In this document: positions 47,907 through 59,680 of the stretch, piece after piece
Numbering within the stretch: the first letter of the stretch is position 1
How the letters are laid out: each line of letters begins with the position of its first letter
From: Atrina japonica
Taxonomy: Eukaryota; Mollusca; Bivalvia; Pterioida; Pinnidae
Assembly (NCBI GenBank): GCA_030159075.1
Contig: BROG01000244.1
Span: 739,001 to 803,000, forward strand
Reading direction: 5' to 3'
Length of the DNA stretch: 64,000 bases
Notes under the pieces: generated by a model
What the model was told of the DNA's origin: nothing
The model's database searches: none
Seen by the model: the letters and a program-made list of their open reading frames with translations, nothing else
Made by a program: the position numbers and the translations under genes

Positions 47907-48268
47907 AATTTTTATTTTAAGGAATAGTTTGCTTCGCCGCGGGTGGATGTCTTCGTCAATTTTTATTTTAAGGAATAGTTTGCTTTGCCGGGGGTGGATG
48001 TCTTCGTCAATTTTTATTTTAAGGAATAATTTGCTTTGTCGCGGGTGGATGCCTTCGTCAATTTTTATTTTAAGGAATAGTTTGCTTTGCCGCGGGTGGA
48101 TGTCTTCGTCAATTTTTATTTTAAGGAATAGTTTGCTTTGCCGGGGGTGGATGTCTTCGTCAATTTTTATTTTAAGGAATAATTTGCTTTGCCGCGGGTG
48201 GATGCCGTCGTCAATTCTTATTTTAAGGAATATTTTGCTTTGCCGCGGGTGGATGTCTTCGTCCACTT
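47907..48268. repeat. 51-bp minisatellite, about 7 copies
   Basis: Unit TCAATTTTTATTTTAAGGAA then TAGTTTGCTTTGCCGCGGGTGGATGTCTTCG. Because 51 is a multiple of three, both strands keep an open frame through the array (17-residue repeats). There is no sign that it is translated. It starts about 310 nt after the stop of terminal exon A. Confidence 0.93.
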
Positions 48269-48473
48269 GATCGTTCGCTTACTTATTACGAATATTATCA
48301 CGAAATTGATCGCCATTAGATTTAGGTCATATATACTGGAATATGTGTTAAACATGTTAAACTATCTTGAATTTATTTGCTCAGACAATCAGTGTAATTT
48401 AGTGCTGTTGTATATATTTTATGAAGGAATTTTAACATGTACATCTACATTATTGAGTAATAGATATTATAAA

Positions 48474-48550
48474 CATATTACCAAAGTTATAATGCTCAAG
48501 ACGATCGTTTCTGTCGATTAGACTTTATCAGTTGAGCTCCAATTTTAAGT
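48474..48550. repeat. Dispersed repeat, CAAGACGATCGTTTCTGT family, copy 3
   Basis: Nearly the same as 32305-32390: CCAAAGTTATAATGCTCAAG, ACGATCGTTTCTGT, GACTTTATCAGTTGAGCTCC. Confidence 0.6.
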
Positions 48551-50639
48551 AATCTTGTTTCTTCTAAGTGGATTGTTTTTGATATCCCGAGTATCTAATT
48601 TGTTACTCCATCCGGAGAGTATATTTTAACTGTAGGGTTTTATCTCTTACATTCTTGTGTCATTGTTAAATAGTTCTAGCTTAGCTATTAAATTATTAAG
48701 CAGACAATTGAATTAAAGTTAGTTGCCGTCTTAATCACAAGCTGAATTTTGATATGTGCACATTGTGTAACAACAAAACAGTGAGAAGAAATTAAAGTAG
48801 TCCTTGTGAATGAAAATTAAACAGCAAGATTATTTATTATCGATTTATGTACAATGATGACGAAGTGACTGAAAATTAGGCAATAAGATGACACTGAATT
48901 AACCAATAAAATGCACTGAATTTTGTGTTTATATCAGTGAAGGCGCTTTCACCAAGCATGCTTCATAATGACATACGTGAGGTCCAAGAACCATTGTAGC
49001 ATATGTTATTTGATCCATTAAGCACAATATATCATTATTTGCTTATTTTTCGTCCTATTTTTTGAGTTACTTTTATTTACTTTTTTTTCATTATATGCAA
49101 TTGAAGTCTTCTAATTTATTTGGTCGCAGATAAGTTTACTCATGTGTTGAAGTGTCTAAACACATTTACTTAGATAATGTTTAGCTTAAATTTATTTTGT
49201 GTTGTACCTGGCGTGAAAGTTTGTCTAAATACGTGTGTCCTTATATGTTCTTTTTAGTTTAGATTTAATTAATTTGATAACTGCTATGAAAGTGTCAAAA
49301 CACGTATACCTAGATCTGTTTAAGCTTAGAAATTATTTATCATGGTCACGCAGTGTTATCATTCAGGTAATGAATAATGTTGATGCTTAAAATGTAGCAC
49401 ATTATAGTATGGTTTATATAAAGAATGGTATTCATCCAGAGACAGAATGAGGATCGTTAAGGTTTGGACGTTTATCGAAAGACGAATTTGTGTTGATCCG
49501 AATGAACATCAACAAGGAAAGTTCAGGAGAGTTGCAGAGTTCAACAAATCAAAATTGCATTTGTTTAAAACCCTCCCTTAAAAGAATATATCCCCCCCCC
49601 TTTTTAGTACATTGATCGATATTTTTTTCAGTTTGAGAGTTATATAAAATTTATTATAAGTTAGTAACCTTTCATATATGGTAGCTATTGGTGTTTTAAG
49701 TCTATATATTTACTTCTTTACTTGTTTTAGCTTAGTAAACAAACATTGCCTGTACCGTATAGGCAATACTGTTAGGTTCGTGATACACAAAGAACATAAC
49801 GTCACTCTGCTTCTTGTTTACATCAAAGTTGGGCGAGATTACACCAAAACAACACATACTTTTAAAATCGCTTACACAAATATCATCGAAATAAAAAACC
49901 ATGAAGAGACTTTAATTGAATTCGAAATGTACCACCATAAAACATACGTATTTTACTTATTTTTTTCCCGAAATATATTGTAAAAAGGAACTATATTTAC
50001 CTGGCAACCATATTTACTATCATAGGGTCTCCTTTTTAAAATCTATCATATTTTTTACCAGATATGTAAATATAAGATTTGATAATCATTTTGACTGGAT
50101 ATACGTTATATATTAAGCGATATGATTTGTATGGAGCGCTGACGGGCACCATAAAGTATGTTCCTTTCTAACTAACGTATAGGCAGTCAAAATTATTATG
50201 AAACCTAATGCTTCAGGAAGGAATGGTAAGTAATGATGAATCTAGTTTGACTTATGAGTATTTTGAAAGGTAAATATTACCTTAATTGAAAGACAATTAA
50301 TTTTACACAAAAGATGGACAAGAAATCCTGGTGCGTAATTTTTTAGTACACACATACAGGTACTCAAAAATAACCTGGAAAAGGCCATCGACAATTCTCC
50401 ACAATTTCCCAACCTAGGCGTCAATAAACCCGTGTTGAGTAAAAGTACCCATTAAAAGAATAGGGAGCTTTGGTAAATGGCGTCACAATGGTCATGCGAC
50501 AATGAAATTTGTTGTAACACTACAAATTGATTAATTGAGGCAGATTTGGTAAAAGCATTTTTAAATTCTGAAAAACGAGTTTGAATTAAGTTTCTCAGAT
50601 AAATATATAAATAAACAAATAGCAAGGATCCTACAAACT

Positions 50640-50745
50640 CACCCGACACGGCCGGAGTTCAAACTTTCGACCCCTGGCACCAGTCACAAGTTTCTCATGC
50701 ACGACGCCTTAACCATTCGGTCATTTACGCATTCATTAATTAATG
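50640..50745 (-). mobile_element. tRNA-Ser/Leu-like SINE head
   Basis: On the minus strand TGACCGAATGGTTAAGGCGT resembles the D-arm of class II tRNAs, with a box B-like AGTTTGAACTCC downstream. No complete cloverleaf. Confidence 0.5.
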
Positions 50746-50986
50746 TTTTGATAGCCATGTTTAGGATTCCGTGCATAGTCACCCGGCCTGGGATAGAGGT
50801 GAAAAACTTTAATTTACAATGGGCCGGAAATTACTTTTAGTGGAATTCACATCGATTTGTATATATTGTACTCGTTTTATTGTTGTATTTAAGACACAAA
50901 ATGATTGTACATAAATTGTAGAGCGCTTTCCGTTTGCACAATACGCATAGATGAATATTGTGACATATATTTGCTATTAATTCCAG

Positions 50987-51051
50987 GTAACGAAGGAGTG
51001 GAAATGGGAGCTTATACAATAGGGCGAGTATATTGCAAAGGCAGAGCGTAA
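50987..51051 (+). CDS. Terminal exon B (C-terminus ...CKGRA)
   Basis: A phase-1 exon after a good acceptor (TTAATTCCAG). It reads GNEGVEMGAYTIGRVYCKG then RA and TAA. It is clearly homologous to exons A and C in the YTIG-x-x-x-C-x-G core. No close poly(A) signal is evident before exon C, so it may use a shared downstream signal. Confidence 0.72.
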
Positions 51052-51273
51052 TTGCGCTACAAATGACCCTGGCACTAAACATGCTGCAGTTCACATCATT
51101 TCACACTTCAAAAATCATTAGGTATCGCAAATTCACATGTGCTGTCACCATGAGCATGCGAATGTTAAATTTTGCTGCGCTGTCGAGCAGTTTCTTTTTA
51201 CTATATTGACAGGTTGATGTTATATATGAAACCGTATGATTCTATATTTGTATATTCCTTAAATTTTACACAG

Positions 51274-51350
51274 GTCTAGGTGACGGAGTAGAAACGGGCA
51301 AACATACAATTGGACCAATTCGGTGTTCGGGTAGTATAAACAAAACGTAA
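51274..51350 (+). CDS. Terminal exon C (C-terminus ...CSGSINKT)
   Basis: A phase-1 exon after acceptor TTTTACACAG. It reads GLGDGVETGKHTIGPIRCSG then SINKT and TAA. It is closest to exon B in position (222 nt downstream) and in the GVE-G-x-x-TIG pattern. A candidate AATAAA lies at 51813. It is the last recognised coding exon of this gene. Confidence 0.72.
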
Positions 51351-51466
51351 TTCACATTTCTAGCTGTAGAAATGGCTTCATCTGCTTTCAGGTCGTGTTA
51401 TATACCCCAATGCTTGTGCTTTTTATACTGTTTTTCCACCTTGTATTAATTAGTATTTATACTTAG

Positions 51467-51515
51467 GTTCAGGTGACTGAGATATGGACCCTTATCATTA
51501 CCGTTTCTTTGCTAA
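51467..51515 (+). pseudogene. Decayed fourth terminal exon
   Basis: After an ACTTAG acceptor, the phase-1 frame reads GSGD, then an internal TGA, then DMDPYHYR. This lines up with the EMGAYTIGR segment of exon B, and the first bases match exon C. It looks like a duplicate that has lost coding capacity. The similarity is short, so the call is moderate. Confidence 0.4.
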
Positions 51516-51812
51516 GTCGTTCGACATTTTGTTTCACAAATCTGGATTGATCCAGAATCATGATTATTATTTACTCCATCATTTCCAGTCACGTGTACCT
51601 TCATACTTTTCTTGTAGTCCAGATTTATAAACACCACAACTATCAAAACATTTCGTATTTCAGCTATCTAATTAAAGATGTAAAGAATTTTAACAATTGT
51701 CCATCAAATTATGAATTATGTAATGTATTTTTAAATACAATCTAGATAGTCATAGGGAACCTGCCTTTATATGATAGTATGAATCAGTGTGCTTCTATGT
51801 TAAATTATATGG

Positions 51813-51818
51813 AATAAA
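51813..51818 (+). promoter_or_regulatory. Candidate poly(A) signal for terminal exons B/C
   Basis: AATAAA lies about 460 nt after the stop of terminal exon C. A second hexamer occurs about 40 nt later. Assignment is by position only. Confidence 0.3.
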
Positions 51819-53059
51819 TATGCTGCTTTTAAATCAAGTGTATTTCTGTGAAATAAAATGTTGTGTGTTGGTAGTGGATAGGTGGATACATATGAAAGTT
51901 CAGATCTTCATTGGACAAATTTTACCTGAAGATCTTGCATTTCATTTGGATCTTGTTATACGTAAAATACATACATTAATGTACATTGTATAGGTAGATA
52001 ATTTATGTTTTCTGGTGGGAAATATAAAAGAAAAATTATCTGACAATTGTTCTAAACTTTTACTCGGCGTTGATGAAACTTCGTAATTAACGACACGTGT
52101 CCAAAGGGCATCCGGAAATACCCCACCAGAGGACATATATAAAAGGCAGGTGTATTTGTTATAGATTCGTTGTTATTATTGACACTGGCATAAAATTAAA
52201 ATCACTAAGCAGTATATCGTTGTCATATTGTTTGTAGCTCAAACGGTGTCCGGAATGATGATCCTAATTTGATTTACAGAATAAAGTGGTTAAAACAACT
52301 AGCTTTTAAAAGTGTAAAAATTAACTTTATATATTTCTGATAATGATTCAATATTTCACTGCTTTTAATGGTTCTTAGTAGACTGTTCAATCCGCAAGCA
52401 GGGGGTCTGGGGCTCGAATGAGAATCAGACCTTATCTTTTAAAATACAGGTAATAATATTTTCTTTGCAAAGCGTTAAGTTGATGAAAAATAATTGTTTA
52501 AAGTTGAGAATTGTGGTGTTATTTTTTCCGCAACAATTTCCTTTGTACAAGTCACATATTTTCTCATTCCCAAATTAGTACCATCCTAACAGTCGAGATC
52601 GCCCGTGATTAAAACCTGTCAATTTGAAATTCCTTTCTATTGGAACCAGATTCCTTGATGTGCATGTATTCAAGGTTGGCACAGAATGAATGGTTTGAGG
52701 AGGAAAATGAGGACTTTTATTTGAAAGGTGTTAAGTCTAAAGGGAAAGTAGACCAAGTACAATGAGGTATAGTCAATATATCTTCTCATGTATGAGGACA
52801 TAATTGCATAACCTAAATGTAGATGCTATGGATGTTTAAATGCGTCGTAAGCTAATGGAGTTACAATAAGTTACATACTAAAGAAAATACATTGTTCTGT
52901 AAAGAGTTTCATCAAGGTTGATTTTAAAAGCTGTTTGAAAGACAATTCAATGGAAGAAAGGAACCCGAAATTCTTGTGCTGCTATTTCTTCTTTATACAT
53001 ATTTTTGGTGATTAAGTGAAGGATAAATGGAACTTCCTAAATATAAAAATATCTCAGAT

Positions 53060-53300
53060 AAGAAATTATTAATCATTTGGATGTCCTGGATACAGATACA
53101 AATCTGGTAAAAATGGACAAACACGAAACTCTAGAAATCAAAAGGTGGGATCGAGTGTAATGGAGGAGTAGGCATCCCTTGTCGACCGGTCACACCCGCC
53201 GTGAGTCCACAGTCAAATTCAAATGAAATACGTGAGGAACAAATCCTCGTCATAACTGGTACAGACGTCTCAACGAACAAGAGTTTAAAACAGGAGGGTG
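53060..53300 (-). repeat. Retroelement 3' tail, copy 4 (inverted)
   Basis: Read on the minus strand it matches the 38105 copy from GACGTCTGTACCAG through CTGTGGACTCACGGCGGG and GACCGGTCGACAAGGGATGC to GGATTTGTATCTGTATCC. It is the most complete second copy, in the region between the TSP1 and lipase-like genes. Confidence 0.65.
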
Positions 53301-53904
53301 AGATGTATCCATGAAAATGTATTTTCGATCTGTCTTTTTTCATTAATGTAGGGTTGGGTCAAGGGTTATATTTCTCGAAAGTAGATCAATTATTTGAAAT
53401 GATAGGAGCATAATAACACATACCCCATTCCATTAAATTTGGTTCAATTTGCGGGTTGCTTTGCTATCGTCTTTTGATTAGGATGGCTGGCGTAGTAGAG
53501 TAGAATTATGAGAATCGAACATCCAAAATGGTTACATATTCATAAATTAACTTACGACGACGTACCAACCCGTTTTTAAAAGTGCTTCTTTTATAACTTC
53601 CGACATGTTATATAGTAGAAAAAACAGAAGTCAATTGTGATTGTACTGTTCCTCAAATACTCATTTGAATTATTATTGTTTCTGTTCCCGTATCAACTAA
53701 AATCATATTCCGTTGTTTACGGATCAGTTACACCAATTCCTTAAGCTATTAAATGTTGTCGAACTATTTATGCATAACTTTTCATTTTCAGTTATCAATG
53801 TCATCGATATTCTATCATACAAATTTAATACAAGATGATGTTAAGGAAATGTCAAATCTGCAATTTATATATCAATTTACATTGTTCATTTTAATTTTTC
53901 AAAA

Positions 53905-53990
53905 GGGGATACTTACTCATCCATGACAACTGATCCTACTCCACGATTTTGGAGGTTTGTGTTCGCCCTATGTTTTTCTTGATATTTGTT
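53905..53990 (+). repeat. Retroelement 3' tail, copy 5 (fragment)
   Basis: A diverged match to GGGGATGCTTACTCATCCATG, ACTGATCC and GGAGGTTTGTGTTCGCCC in the same order as at 38105. Confidence 0.45.
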
Positions 53991-54993
53991 ATAAATCTAT
54001 CGAATACTTTCAACCTCTCTTCCTCTTATATACAAATATCCAGATTAATGAATTTGAGTGGCAGTTTTATTCCATTCCCAAAGTTATTTTCCATGATAAG
54101 CAAAATAAGTTTTGGAAACACCATACCTTGAGAGCTTATTCATTTATGAATATTTAAAGTCCCATAACTCTAACAGAATTATATTAGCGTAAGTTTAAAA
54201 TTATCTGACTCATCCGAAATGTCAATGATATAAATCAACATATTGATATTGGTAAAAACGGAGGCAAGAACGGTAAAATGTTGTATACAGACATACAAAC
54301 AAACAAGAAACGAACCAAAACAACATTTTCGATCTTATATATTGGGGATTACCAAGTACTTCCAATTTGGAAGCTCACATTTTATCGGTATCTAATTGAA
54401 CGCTTAATATCACAGTGACGCTTGTAACAATGTTAACAAAGGGACGCTGCAAAATACAGAAGTAGGACCATGCAGAAACATTCCTTTAAAAAGCTTTTAT
54501 TAAAGAAATGAATAACTTAAGCTAAATATCTTAATTCGATATCATGCAGATTTATTTTCACTGGATCTAGACTCTATACTAACAGTGGAAATTTTCAAAT
54601 TTATCAAAATCATATGCAACATAGTCGCCATGTATCCATGGGCAACGGGATGAGGTGTAGAACATTTCTGTGGGAATATATATTTCCCTAATTTATCAAA
54701 ATTTGTGGAAAAGTATTGAACTATATAACGACATATATCTATAAACTATTTACTCAATCTAAACATTTATATTTAACAAACAACATTGTCAACTTTGTGT
54801 CAGCAGGTATTATACATCCTGAGAGTCTGGTGGTTGTCTGTGCCGGAGGAATCACAGAATGATTTTCTGAAAGAAGTCATCAAAATCAGAATCACAATTC
54901 AACACAATACAAAATGCATTCAATATCTGATAAAACATTTCAAATCAAATCAAATTTTTATTTCTTAAATCGTGTATAGTAAAATCCAAATAA

Positions 54994-55222
54994 CCAGGCG
55001 GGGCGGAGTCTTGTGAACCCTTTCTTGATCTGGACGAGCTTAAATTTTAGGTAATAAAACATAACATTAAAATAACACTGACTAGAGTAATCGTTCCTAC
55101 TTGTCACCAGTGAAGAGTATTCAGTGAAGAATAAAATGTTTTCCCTGTGCAGCTTGACATAACCGAAAAGTGAGTAGAATCATCCGTATGCTAATCAAAA
55201 GGTTACTACGCCCCGCCATCTT
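54994..55222. mobile_element. Possible TIR element, about 230 bp
   Basis: CAGGCGGGGCGGAGTCTTGT then GAACCC near 54997 pairs with AAAAGGTTACTACGCCCCGCC near 55198. Inverted arms of about 20 bp with mismatches. Confidence 0.45.
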
Positions 55223-55256
55223 ATGTGAATCGGACAATAACTGAGTTGATTTTAAT

Positions 55257-55395
55257 TTTGTTTAGCGTTTTACACCACGCTCAACAATTTTTCAGTTGTA
55301 TGGTGGCGGCCAGTTATTGATGGTGGATGAGAGAACCCAATAACAATGGTAACCTGGAAGATACCACTAACCTTCCCATATAACTGGAAAATCGT
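55257..55395 (-). mobile_element. SINE 3' part
   Basis: On the minus strand, GGTTCTCTCATCCACCATCA, then TGGCCGCCACCATACAACTG and GAGCGTGGTGTAAAACGC. Same family as 55797. Confidence 0.55.
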
Positions 55396-55517
55396 TGAGT
55401 TAGTTACACACAAAAACAAATTAACCAAACAATAAAAGAACAACTGTATGTGCTGGGTATAACTAAAATAGCTCATTCCTAGAAAAGATAATTAAGGAAA
55501 GATAACTCTTATCCAGC

Positions 55518-55623
<106 letters not shown>

Positions 55624-55796
55624 ATTACAATTGAATCAGGTTTGGCGTCAAAATCAACAGCTTATTCAAGACATTTGAGAAGGCAAGTTTGAAATGTTTA
55701 TATAGATATGAAATTAAATTATGTAATAATTTCATTCAGTACAAATTGAAACAAAAACTGGCTCGCGTGCTATTTGTACAATTTGAATGCTAAGAG

Positions 55797-56000
55797 AAGG
55801 CTTTTGTTGCCGAGTGATTAGAACATCACGATTTGAAACATGAAGCCTCTCACTTCTAGTCCGCGCGAGTTTGTCAATGTACTTGTGGAAGCCCAGTAGT
55901 CTCTTCCCGGGTTCTCTCCTCCACCATTAAAACCTAGCCGCCACCATATTACTAAAACATTGTTGGATGTGGCATAAAACACTAAGATCATAAATAAAAA
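55797..56000 (+). mobile_element. tRNA-derived SINE, second family
   Basis: Head GTTGCCGAGTGATTAGAACA, then a decayed box B, then CCCGGGTTCTCTCCTCCACC, GCCGCCACCATATTAC and GTTGGATGTGGCATAAAACAC with an A-rich tail. Confidence 0.65.
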
Positions 56001-56292
56001 AGCCTATGACCTGAATTTTTTTTTAGTTTTAAAAAAGGAATTTAATAAGCGATACAGCTCTATTTCACCCTGAGCATCTCAATTGGACATACATTTTTCA
56101 AACAATGCAATGATAATTTTTTTTTCTGTTTAAAGAAACAATTTATAATAGAAAATAATAAATATATATTTTTTTTGAAATTCTGTAGAAGTGACCGTTT
56201 TACTCTTCGGTATAGTTGTTTATCTCAAACGACAGGTTTGTGATATAGTCATTTACCAAACTTGAAAAAGATGAAATGTGATTGCTTCGCTA

Positions 56293-56302
56293 TTTATTTA
56301 TT
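56293..56302 (-). promoter_or_regulatory. Candidate poly(A) signals for the lipase-like gene
   Basis: Overlapping AATAAA hexamers on the minus strand, about 190 nt past the TAA at 56492. The position is plausible, the evidence is motif only. Confidence 0.4.
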
Positions 56303-56491
56303 TATCCATAGATAAGAACTTGTTTCCGGGTTTAGAATAGAATATGTATCTCTTCAGTACATTTACTATAATTAATTTAGTGGGTATGAGGTCAAGTCCT
56401 TGACGTTACCTTTGACTGTTGATCAGCATAGCACAACCCAGTACTTGCTGTACTTCGCTAAATATTGTTTAGCTCACGATAAAATGATTAC

Positions 56492-56696
56492 TTACTGTTG
56501 CTTTGTTTCGCCAATAGTTACATACACACGATTGAAATACAGTTTTGGGTGTCTTAAGCCTCCTAAATTCCATTGGAGTGGGTTAAACACGTTCGAAGAA
56601 TGATCCCATTTCAGTGTTACATCTGCAATACTTCCAATATCATGAGTTGCTGTTACGACGTAGCTGTAGGTTTTGCCTGGTTGGTAATATATGTTA
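56492..56696 (-). CDS. Last exon of a pancreatic-lipase-like gene, PLAT domain end
   Basis: On the minus strand, acceptor TTTTTTTTCAG precedes a 205-nt exon that starts in phase 2 and ends in TAA. It encodes NIYYQPGKTYSYVV, GSIADVTLKWDHS, then FNPLQWNLGG and a final VYVTIGETKQQ. The order (K-W strand, N-P-x-x-W/L, then a VTI strand near the stop) matches the C-terminal PLAT/LH2 domain of pancreatic-lipase-family proteins. Minus-strand AATAAA hexamers about 190 nt further on could serve polyadenylation. The catalytic domain is not visible in the window. Confidence 0.72.
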
Positions 56697-57029
56697 CTGA
56701 AAAAAAATAATGATAAACATCGAAAAAATACACAGAAAAAGGTACTTTTACAAATATGTCGCAAGAAAAATATAAAGGAGAGATAATGAAAATGTTCATG
56801 AAATGATACCCTTTACTTCAAAGTTCCGTTAGTGCAACGTTGCTTCTGTATCTTGAATATATTATAAATTCTAGAATTTACTTGAAAAGATGACGTTTCC
56901 CGATTGACAAATAAAAGTGATCAAGAGCACGGGAAATAAAGAAAAGTAAGAAAAATGAAGTAAAATCATTGGTGTAATATTTATAACAATGTAGACTTAT
57001 AAAATGTAAAATTCAAAGAAAATACAAAC

Positions 57030-57153
57030 TCGGCATCCAATAGTTTTTCTCCGAGTTGTCCATTGGAACCGTGTATATTTGCTGTTATCCTACCTCTCCA
57101 TGTATTACTACCAGAGGGGTTACCCAATGTAACCTGTATCAGGTAGTGGTATC
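57030..57153 (-). CDS. Penultimate exon of the lipase-like gene, PLAT domain start
   Basis: On the minus strand, acceptor TTCCTCTGCAG precedes a 124-nt exon that enters with two bases of a split codon and leaves in phase 2, matching the next exon. It encodes YHYLIQVTLGNPSG, then WRGRITANIHGSNGQLG and LLDAD across the junction. This is the first half of a PLAT domain (x-Y-x-V-x-V, G-x-I-x-x-x-I-x-G). The donor GTTTGT is weak. Upstream exons would lie beyond 57153 on this strand. Confidence 0.7.
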
Positions 57154-57314
57154 CTGCAGAGGAAAATTATTTGGCACACAGTCTATCTTATGTCGTATGG
57201 CTAACTTTAGAGTAATTCTAAACTAGGTAAAACTTGCTAATTCAGGCCCAATGTCAAATTCAAAATACAATATAACGAGACAATACTAGTGCAATATATC
57301 CCACCTACAGGTTT

Positions 57315-57317
<3 letters not shown>

Positions 57318-57395
<78 letters not shown>
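57318..57395. repeat. (CT)n microsatellite
   Basis: About 78 nt of CT repeats upstream (minus-strand sense) of the lipase-like exons. Confidence 0.97.
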
Positions 57396-57397
<2 letters not shown>

Positions 57398-57489
57398 AAC
57401 AAAATGGTTCGGTTAAGACAGCGATCGGCATCAGCTTTTAAGTACTTATCGTATCTATTGGTTAATATAAATACATGTATGTACAAGGG

Positions 57490-58215
57490 TTGTCAAATCG
57501 GTCCATTTCTATTAACCATAGGTCACATGTGTAAGATTGTAGTTGCAGACCCAGATATTATTCAATGTGGAAGGTGTAAGGAGATATTTATTTGCCGGAG
57601 GAGGTATATTATCTTATATCCGAAAAAAAAAACTTTTAATCTTAAAAGATTTTTGGGTCCTTCTATAGCTTTCGGACACTACATAAAGAAAGACCTTTTT
57701 GTGTTATGTAAAATACCACATTAATACATGTCGCTTTATCAATATAAAAAATGAAAGATTCAGCGGGCGTAAGTCGACCAAGAGCCAATTCTAGAAGATT
57801 CGGTAATATGCTCCCCTATAAAATTTCAATGTTTTGTATTTACTCAATTAAACCAAATCTAAATGGGTTTGGAACCCCAGTACCCTAAATGTAATCAGCA
57901 ATGTATCATTTTATTCAATGAAATGTTTTAGTATAACTAAAATGTATAAACATAAAGTTATTTTCTTAATTTCAGGTGTAGATGGCGGCATTTTCTTACA
58001 TTTACCAGCGATTAAACTTAACATATTTGTTAACGGCATTAAAGACAAAATTATCTTATAACTAAATTATTATACTGAAAACAATTCATTATACGTACAT
58101 ATCTCCCAGATATAAAATACAAAGAAACTCCCGCTTGACTTAGCAAACCAAGTGACACGTATAAAGACACTAACTGTTGTATAAGTACGTATCGTATCCA
58201 AGGAGGATAGACGGT
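57490..58215. mobile_element. Diverged inverted copy of the 45989 element
   Basis: GTAGTTGCAGACCCAGATAT, GGAGATATTTATTTGCC, AAGAGCCAATTCTAGAAG and AAGTGACACGTATAAAGACA match the element at 45989 read on the other strand, in the same order. The terminal repeats are degraded. Confidence 0.6.
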
Positions 58216-58439
58216 GACCACGTAAAAAGGTTGTATATATTGAATTCGCATACGGTAAACGTGGTTCTACTCAGTTGATTTGCCACTTGTGTTCACTTTA
58301 TAAACAGTAGGTTATACAAACTGTTGTGTTGATTGTTTTAAACCATCATAGTGAAATGACAGAAAATTTGAAGATTTTCCAAGAGTACACGGCTTAATCT
58401 TGTGGATAGATTCATGTGGTATATTATTTGCAGTTACGT

Positions 58440-58563
58440 ATTGTGATATATTTATACTATATATCTATAGTAATATATATATATAAATATTATATATTAT
58501 ATAGTAATATCATATATATATAAATTAAATAAATATATAATATTATATAATAATATATCTATC

Positions 58564-58614
<51 letters not shown>

Positions 58615-58676
58615 ATATATATATATATATATATATAAAAATATAATATAATATATATAATTAATATATAGTATAT

Positions 58677-58707
<31 letters not shown>

Positions 58708-58768
58708 AATATATATAAAAATATATATATATATAATATAATATATAAAAATATATAAATACATATTA
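58440..58768. repeat. AT-only degenerate repeat
   Basis: A 330-nt stretch of almost only A and T, with many TATATA and AATATTAT variants. It begins the low-complexity block. Confidence 0.85.
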
Positions 58769-58796
58769 TAAATTCACTCTAAAAACAAAATATCTA

Positions 58797-58847
58797 AACA
58801 CACACACACACTACAACACACACACAAACACACACTCAACAATCACA

Positions 58848-58922
<75 letters not shown>

Positions 58923-58954
58923 CACTACACACACACACACAACACACTTCTACA

Positions 58955-58985
<31 letters not shown>

Positions 58986-59300
58986 CACATCAAACATTAC
59001 ACACACACACACAACACACACACACACAACACACACACACAAACACACACACACACACACAACACACCACACACACATCACACACACACACCACACACAC
59101 ACACACACCCACCACACACACACACACGACATCACACCCACACACAACAAAACCACACACAACAACACACACACACACAACACACACACAACACACACAC
59201 ACACACACACTCCCCACAACACACACACAACAACTACACGACCCTACACTACACACACACACACACACACACTAGCACACACACGCCGACACACACGACA

Positions 59301-59331
<31 letters not shown>

Positions 59332-59485
59332 CACATCACACAACACACACATCACACACACACTACACACACACACACGACTACACACACACACACACGA
59401 CACACAGCACACACCCACACACCACTCGACACACACTCACACACTCACAACACACACACACACAAACACACTTACACACACACAC

Positions 59486-59520
<35 letters not shown>

Positions 59521-59625
59521 CACACACACACTCACCCCCACACACCACACCACAGCGCACACATACACACACCTTACACACACACACACACACACACACA
59601 CAGCAACACACACGGACACACACTT

Positions 59626-59657
<32 letters not shown>

Positions 59658-59680
59658 CACAACACACCAACCCCATCCGT
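58797..59680. repeat. Degenerate (CA)n block
   Basis: About 880 nt of CACA with irregular single-base interruptions throughout. The cysteine/valine-rich minus-strand frames here are a by-product of TGTG repeats. Confidence 0.85.

Larger units (their letters stand above)
47597..50986. other. Region between terminal exons A and B
   Basis: Contains the 51-bp minisatellite, a dispersed repeat and, near 50650, a SINE head. The frame at 49678-49983 (101 codons) has no recognisable product. Confidence 0.5.
51516..54990. other. Intergenic region downstream of the TSP1 gene
   Basis: 3.5 kb with the retroelement tails at 53060 and 53905. No conserved gene is recognised; frames such as 51787-51993 are short and unsupported. 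Confidence 0.5.

Noticed and set aside
47833..48270. 145-codon repeat protein
   Set aside because: It is the in-frame translation of a 51-bp minisatellite, open on both strands, with no other coding evidence.
49678..49983. 101-codon frame as a small gene
   Set aside because: AT-rich, no domain, no splice or promoter support, and of a length expected by chance in a window this size.
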